Origin: Niabella beijingensis
GTDB lineage: Bacteria; Bacteroidota; Bacteroidia; Chitinophagales; Chitinophagaceae
Reading direction: 5' to 3'
DNA length: 64,000 nucleotides
NCBI RefSeq assembly: GCF_020034665.1
Contig: NZ_JAIQDI010000001.1
Location: 434,001 to 498,000 of the forward strand
Part shown: one piece after another, positions 60,472 through 64,000 of the stretch
Layout: every line of letters starts with the position of its first letter
Position numbering within the stretch: the stretch's first letter is position 1
Notes under the pieces: generated by a model
What the model saw: the letters and a program-made list of their open reading frames with translations, nothing else
Told to the model about the DNA's origin: nothing
The model's database searches: none
Position numbers and translations under genes: made by a program

Positions 60472-62460
60472 TTATTGAGGGAATGATCCGTCGTATGCCT
60501 TTGTTAGGTTTCCTACTGCATTTAAAGGATTTCTTTTGCTCAAATTATAAGAGATACCGAAAAAAGGTTTAAACACAAAACGTTGATGATATGCAATCTT
60601 TGTATTTTCCATAGAACCTCTAATCTTATACAAATCATCTGCAAGCCCCTGATCAGTTTTTTTATCAACGAGGGAATATTGGGATAGATCTAGGTAATTA
60701 GCCGGGCCTCCGCTGAACCCAAAGTGCACGATGAGCCTTTCAGTTTTCCCAAACTGAAGTGACAGGGAGGAAAGAACTTGTAAATTTTGATTAGTGCCAT
60801 ATGCAACTCCCACACTAAAGCCGGGTGTAAACCAACAAGTTCCAGTCCTCCACAACAAATTCACCATCCCGCCAAAAGCAAAACTATATCGACCAGCGTC
60901 CACTTTAGTGAGAGCAATAGTATCGCCCAAAGTCCGGGTGCCAGCGGAATCATAAAGAGCTAATTTATTATATGTAAAGTTGCTTATTCCCGATGCCAAA
61001 ATCGCAACGCTAAAATCAACTTTCAGTCCTCCCTTAAGCCAAATATCATATGGCTGTACATCCGGCTCTTTTCCTTTAGTATTCAAATCAAACCTACTAA
61101 CAGTATATCTAATCTTGTCAGCATTCCCAAGATTATTATTAAAGGGCAGCGTATAAACAACTTCAGTGCTTTTATTAATCTTGTCCAGCGCGTTGAGGAC
61201 GTTAAGAAGTGTTCTATAGTTGTTATTAACTCGGAACACTACACTGTCAAAAACAGTGTTGGACAGTTGGTACTGATTAATATACGTATTGAGATTAACA
61301 CACACATCCTGGATAAATTGAAACACGTTAGTTGCCTCCACATTCTTTTTTTTAATGTCCCCCTCAGTATCGTTTATACAATCAAAGTCTTTTAATTGAT
61401 TTAGAAACCTAGAGTATTCAATCAGCTTATTTTGTAATAGTCGACCTATTTCCATAGACGCAATCAAAACAAATTGTTCTTTTTCACTCAATTGAGCAAT
61501 TTTGCCCTCGTATATCTTCTGTACGTTTGAATACTGCTCATCCACAAAAACATCCGCATTTAAATTTGGGGATTCTGACTCCTTGCCTTTTTCTTTACCT
61601 TCAATTTCTTTAATTTTTTCAATCGTATTAGCTGCAATACCTTTTATTGAGGCCGCAGTAGTTTTTAAACCTGGGATCTCTTTATAATTGTCACAAACTA
61701 TAACAGTGTTATTTAATACTGATACATTGTCATATTCCTTAAACAACGGTTCATAATCCTTAAATAAGACTGCCATTTTTCTACTTTGTTTAAAATACAG
61801 TTCCTCAAGCTCAGTAATTCTTTGGTTCAAACTGTCTAACTTTATGGAATCAAATTTTCTACCAGAATCACTGAATATCCTTCCTTCTTTATCATACTTC
61901 AGGTTCATTCTACTTGCATAGTTTACAACTTTATTCCATTCATCAACCAATGAGTCAAATATCGCTTTGTTCTCTCCTATTTCTTTTCTGGAGCGAGCCA
62001 AGGTCATCATTTTATTATCGGCTGTCGCAACTTTTTTAAGGTCGAAAATTACCAATGCTTCAATCGAACTCGCTGGAACAATTGAAGTATCCCTGAGTGC
62101 AGCCTGGGATACCACTTCCTGAGCATCGAAAAACTGCGTCACCAACTGATTATTAATCTTAAATCCATACCTTAACGGATTTATATTAATAATTCTAAAA
62201 CTGGTTGAACGATTTACATTTACTGAAAACCTTTGTTGCTTAAATAACTTTTTACGTCCGCTATTATAACGTTCGATATAAATGGACCTCAAATCAGGAG
62301 AACAAGCATTTAATGTAATCACATCAGTGTAAGGGCCGCTTCCACTTACAGGAGACTTTTTCTGGATTCGTCTTGTAGCGGAGTCTGATTCATAGGACTG
62401 TGCACCTGCAAATCCAGTGAATAATAAAATTACGGCAAATAGCAAAGCGCATTTTTTCAT
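60472..62460 (-). CDS. Large exported protein, probably outer-membrane, unknown function
   Basis: The start is placed at 62460 (MKKCALLFAVILLFTGFAGAQ, a typical signal peptide) rather than the longer frame to 62556; the product is 662 residues. A beta-rich N-terminal domain (about 20-150) is followed by a long helical/coiled-coil middle (about 160-430; WNKVVNYASRMNLKYDKEG, LNQRITELEELYFKQSRKMAVL, ISLKTTAASIKGIAANTIEKIKEIEGKEKGKE). The C-terminal beta-domain (about 480-662; FAFGGMVNLLWRTGTCWFTPGFSVGVAYGTNQNLQVLSSLSLQFG) resembles an outer-membrane barrel. No family recognised. Confidence 0.65.
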   Translation of the reverse strand: MKKCALLFAVILLFTGFAGAQSYESDSATRRIQKKSPVSGSGPYTDVITLNACSPDLRSIYIERYNSGRKKLFKQQRFSVNVNRSTSFRIININPLRYGFKINNQLVTQFFDAQEVVSQAALRDTSIVPASSIEALVIFDLKKVATADNKMMTLARSRKEIGENKAIFDSLVDEWNKVVNYASRMNLKYDKEGRIFSDSGRKFDSIKLDSLNQRITELEELYFKQSRKMAVLFKDYEPLFKEYDNVSVLNNTVIVCDNYKEIPGLKTTAASIKGIAANTIEKIKEIEGKEKGKESESPNLNADVFVDEQYSNVQKIYEGKIAQLSEKEQFVLIASMEIGRLLQNKLIEYSRFLNQLKDFDCINDTEGDIKKKNVEATNVFQFIQDVCVNLNTYINQYQLSNTVFDSVVFRVNNNYRTLLNVLNALDKINKSTEVVYTLPFNNNLGNADKIRYTVSRFDLNTKGKEPDVQPYDIWLKGGLKVDFSVAILASGISNFTYNKLALYDSAGTRTLGDTIALTKVDAGRYSFAFGGMVNLLWRTGTCWFTPGFSVGVAYGTNQNLQVLSSLSLQFGKTERLIVHFGFSGGPANYLDLSQYSLVDKKTDQGLADDLYKIRGSMENTKIAYHQRFVFKPFFGISYNLSKRNPLNAVGNLTKAYDGSFPQ

Positions 62461-62580
62461 AACAGAAAGTTTTGATAGTTTGAGAAGATAGAAAAATCCC
62501 GACAATGAGAAATAATTGGCCTCTAGAACTAATTTTAAAAAAATACAGTCTTGCAAAAAGCTTAAATCACTATTCTAAAT

Positions 62581-63453
62581 CTAAATAATAGTCATTGAAA
62601 CGGAACTATCATCATCCAAGATTTCTACATACTGAAGATTTTCAATATTTTTTTGGCTTGCCAAGGCGAATACCTCAGACTGGGTCGCATCATCCGCATC
62701 CTTAAGAATAATTAATTCTTTAAATATCCCGTCTGGAAGTTTAATTTTCCTTTCTTCGCTATCACGACTATTATCAATAAATAAACGCTGAATCCTAACC
62801 TCTTCTTCATATTGGAAGCGAGGCTTCAATGCAAAAGATATTGTCAATAATTGATTTAGGTTCGTGATTCCTGATGGATCGAATTCCAATTCAAACTTCT
62901 TAGTCTCTTCAGAATACTTAATCTTGCCCTTTTTACAATTGCCCTCGTTTGCTAAAATGCCTTCCAATAAATCACTATCAATACCTAAACAAATAATATT
63001 ATTGCTTCCTTCATTTCTAAACGAATTCCACAAATTGAATGAATACTTACTTTCCGAAAGACTCATGATGCCTGTCCTGGCGAAGAATACTCCTTTTAAC
63101 AGTTCCATAAATTTTGCGGGATTGGAAACTTTTTCCTCTGCCATTTTTCGTGCGAATTTCTGCTGCATCATGTCTTGTTGAAAAATAGACAATTTGCTAA
63201 GATCAACCCCATATTTGTTAGCGTTATAATTCATCCACCTCTCATATTCATCAAAATGATAGTTATTTAGGTGATCAGTAATTTTAAGTATGATATCAAA
63301 CAACTCCATTTCAGAAAAACCATCCAAATCAAATGCATATTCACCATCCTTTTCCCATTGATCCGCCCCGTAGAAAAAAAGTTCATTTTCAGACAAAAGC
63401 CTTTTTGACCCACGGTCATTCCAATTAATGTATCGGTATAATAAATTTGCCAT
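62581..63453 (-). CDS. DUF2971 domain protein
   Basis: A 290-residue soluble protein with the DUF2971 pattern: LLYRYINWNDRGSKRLLSENELFFYGADQWEKDGEYAF at the N-terminus, FFARTGIMSLSESKYSFNLWNSFRNEGSNNIICLGID in the centre (residues about 124-160), and a late FALKPRFQYEEEVRIQRLF. DUF2971 proteins are frequent in accessory islands and defence loci and have no settled function. It lies 188 bp from the modification-associated gene on the same strand. Confidence 0.75.
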   Translation of the reverse strand: MANLLYRYINWNDRGSKRLLSENELFFYGADQWEKDGEYAFDLDGFSEMELFDIILKITDHLNNYHFDEYERWMNYNANKYGVDLSKLSIFQQDMMQQKFARKMAEEKVSNPAKFMELLKGVFFARTGIMSLSESKYSFNLWNSFRNEGSNNIICLGIDSDLLEGILANEGNCKKGKIKYSEETKKFELEFDPSGITNLNQLLTISFALKPRFQYEEEVRIQRLFIDNSRDSEERKIKLPDGIFKELIILKDADDATQSEVFALASQKNIENLQYVEILDDDSSVSMTII

Positions 63454-63640
63454 TTCCCTTAAACAAAATGTTTACAAATTATTTGAGCCTTAAATAAACA
63501 ATCACGTAGGATTTAAAACTGTATTGTCAAAAGTTTCCAGATCAATTTGGAGGACAAGGAGTATTTATGGGCTGCATTGGTTAAATTTAGTTTGGTTAGT
63601 TAAATATACAAATAATTCAAATATAATAAAAGGGGAAATT

Positions 63641-64000
63641 TTACTCCGTATGAGAACATTTCCGATGATGGCCGCATTCAACATCTGTTGTGAAGGCAAA
63701 TCGCATCCTTTCTTTAGGTTCCGAATAAACACTGTTCTTTGCCTTCGCCTGACTCATGATCCAGTCTACAAAAGCTTCAAAATAAGGCTTATTTAAAGTT
63801 GACTTATAACCCTGACCCTGGTTCACAATGGGCAATAAATAATCAGGAAGCGGCTCTGGATGATCTCCAAAATAATAAAAATGGTCAGAAAGTAAGGTAT
63901 AAACTCCGCTCAAATCACGTCTACGGTTTTCTTCAACATGTACACTTTTCAACAATTTTGGCGGCTCGGTACTGAAATCATAAATGCAATCACCCACTCG
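63641..64000 (-). CDS. Nmad2-like nucleotide-modification-associated protein (N-terminus outside window)
   Basis: The frame is open to the right edge, and the apparent first residue is an internal GTG (reading RVGDCIYDF...), so the gene is incomplete; 119 C-terminal codons are visible. The pattern VGDCIYDF, LLSDHFYYFGDHPEPLP and LLPIVNQGQGYKS fits my memory of the Nmad2 family (nucleotide modification associated domain 2), predicted to act in modified-base pathways of phages and defence islands. The identification is from memory of motifs and moderate. Confidence 0.5.
   Translation of the reverse strand, partial: RVGDCIYDFSTEPPKLLKSVHVEENRRRDLSGVYTLLSDHFYYFGDHPEPLPDYLLPIVNQGQGYKSTLNKPYFEAFVDWIMSQAKAKNSVYSEPKERMRFAFTTDVECGHHRKCSHTE

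Noticed and set aside
63524-63796. Plus-strand 90-codon frame near the right edge
   Set aside because: It is antisense to the Nmad2-like frame, which has recognisable motifs.

Overview
The window reads as a chromosomal segment of a Bacteroidota bacterium, most likely from the Chitinophagaceae. The evidence is three SusC/SusD outer-membrane uptake pairs, many Bacteroidota-type lipoproteins (Cys followed by Lys or Asn), Bacteroidota conjugative-transposon tra genes, and DUF4249, MauE/DoxX and AraC-type genes typical of the group. I could run no searches. Families were named from motifs visible in the translated sequence.

Region 1 (1-27 kb, relatively GC-rich, nearly all minus strand) is a polysaccharide utilization locus. 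Reading in the direction of transcription it holds SusC, SusD, SusC, SusD, a SusE/F-position lipoprotein, a GH30 lipoprotein, GH2, GH88, PL8 lyase, SGNH esterase, GH88 and GH2 (cut by the left edge). An AraC regulator is encoded divergently at 26.1 kb. The PL8 catalytic tetrad is complete, and GH88 enzymes remove the unsaturated uronic acid that PL8 lyases create. The locus therefore probably degrades a uronic-acid polysaccharide (glycosaminoglycan-like, or a microbial exopolysaccharide). No sulfatase is present. Two non-coding repeat systems lie inside it: palindromic units at 3.0-3.65 and 4.9 kb, and a 112-bp tandem repeat at 15.5-15.84 kb.

Region 2 (27-33.1 kb, AT-rich) is an accessory island. 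It has an orphan DUF4249 lipoprotein, a subtilase fragment, and a compact operon of three genes: a papain-like (C39-like) protein with a double-glycine leader, a secreted Cys-containing protein, and a protein made of two tandem GT25-like domains. A decayed second copy of the double-glycine gene abuts a terminator and the 3' end of a tRNA-Ser, which looks like an attachment-site remnant.

Region 3 (33.1-48.1 kb, minus strand) is a CTnDOT-like conjugation module in the order traE, traF, traG, a traH-position gene, traI plus two paralogs, traJ, traK, a traL-position gene, traM, traN. Downstream are a lipoprotein gene, three genes sharing a repeated domain, and an excisionase-like HTH gene. No relaxase, coupling protein, integrase or traO-Q gene is seen in the window. 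The VirB4-type ATPase gene traG is interrupted inside its Walker A motif by a 44-bp perfect-hairpin insertion flanked by matching TCT codons. This is the most striking observation in the window.

Region 4 (48.2-57.3 kb) has three regulators (AraC, LuxR-type, AraC-like), a MauE/DoxX membrane protein, a small exported peptide and a third SusC/SusD pair without enzymes. Region 5 (57.3-64 kb) is palindrome-rich and holds an HTH protein, a ParE-like toxin-antitoxin pair, small orphan genes (one with a decayed paralog), a large exported protein, a DUF2971 protein and, at the right edge, part of a probable Nmad2 nucleotide-modification-associated gene.
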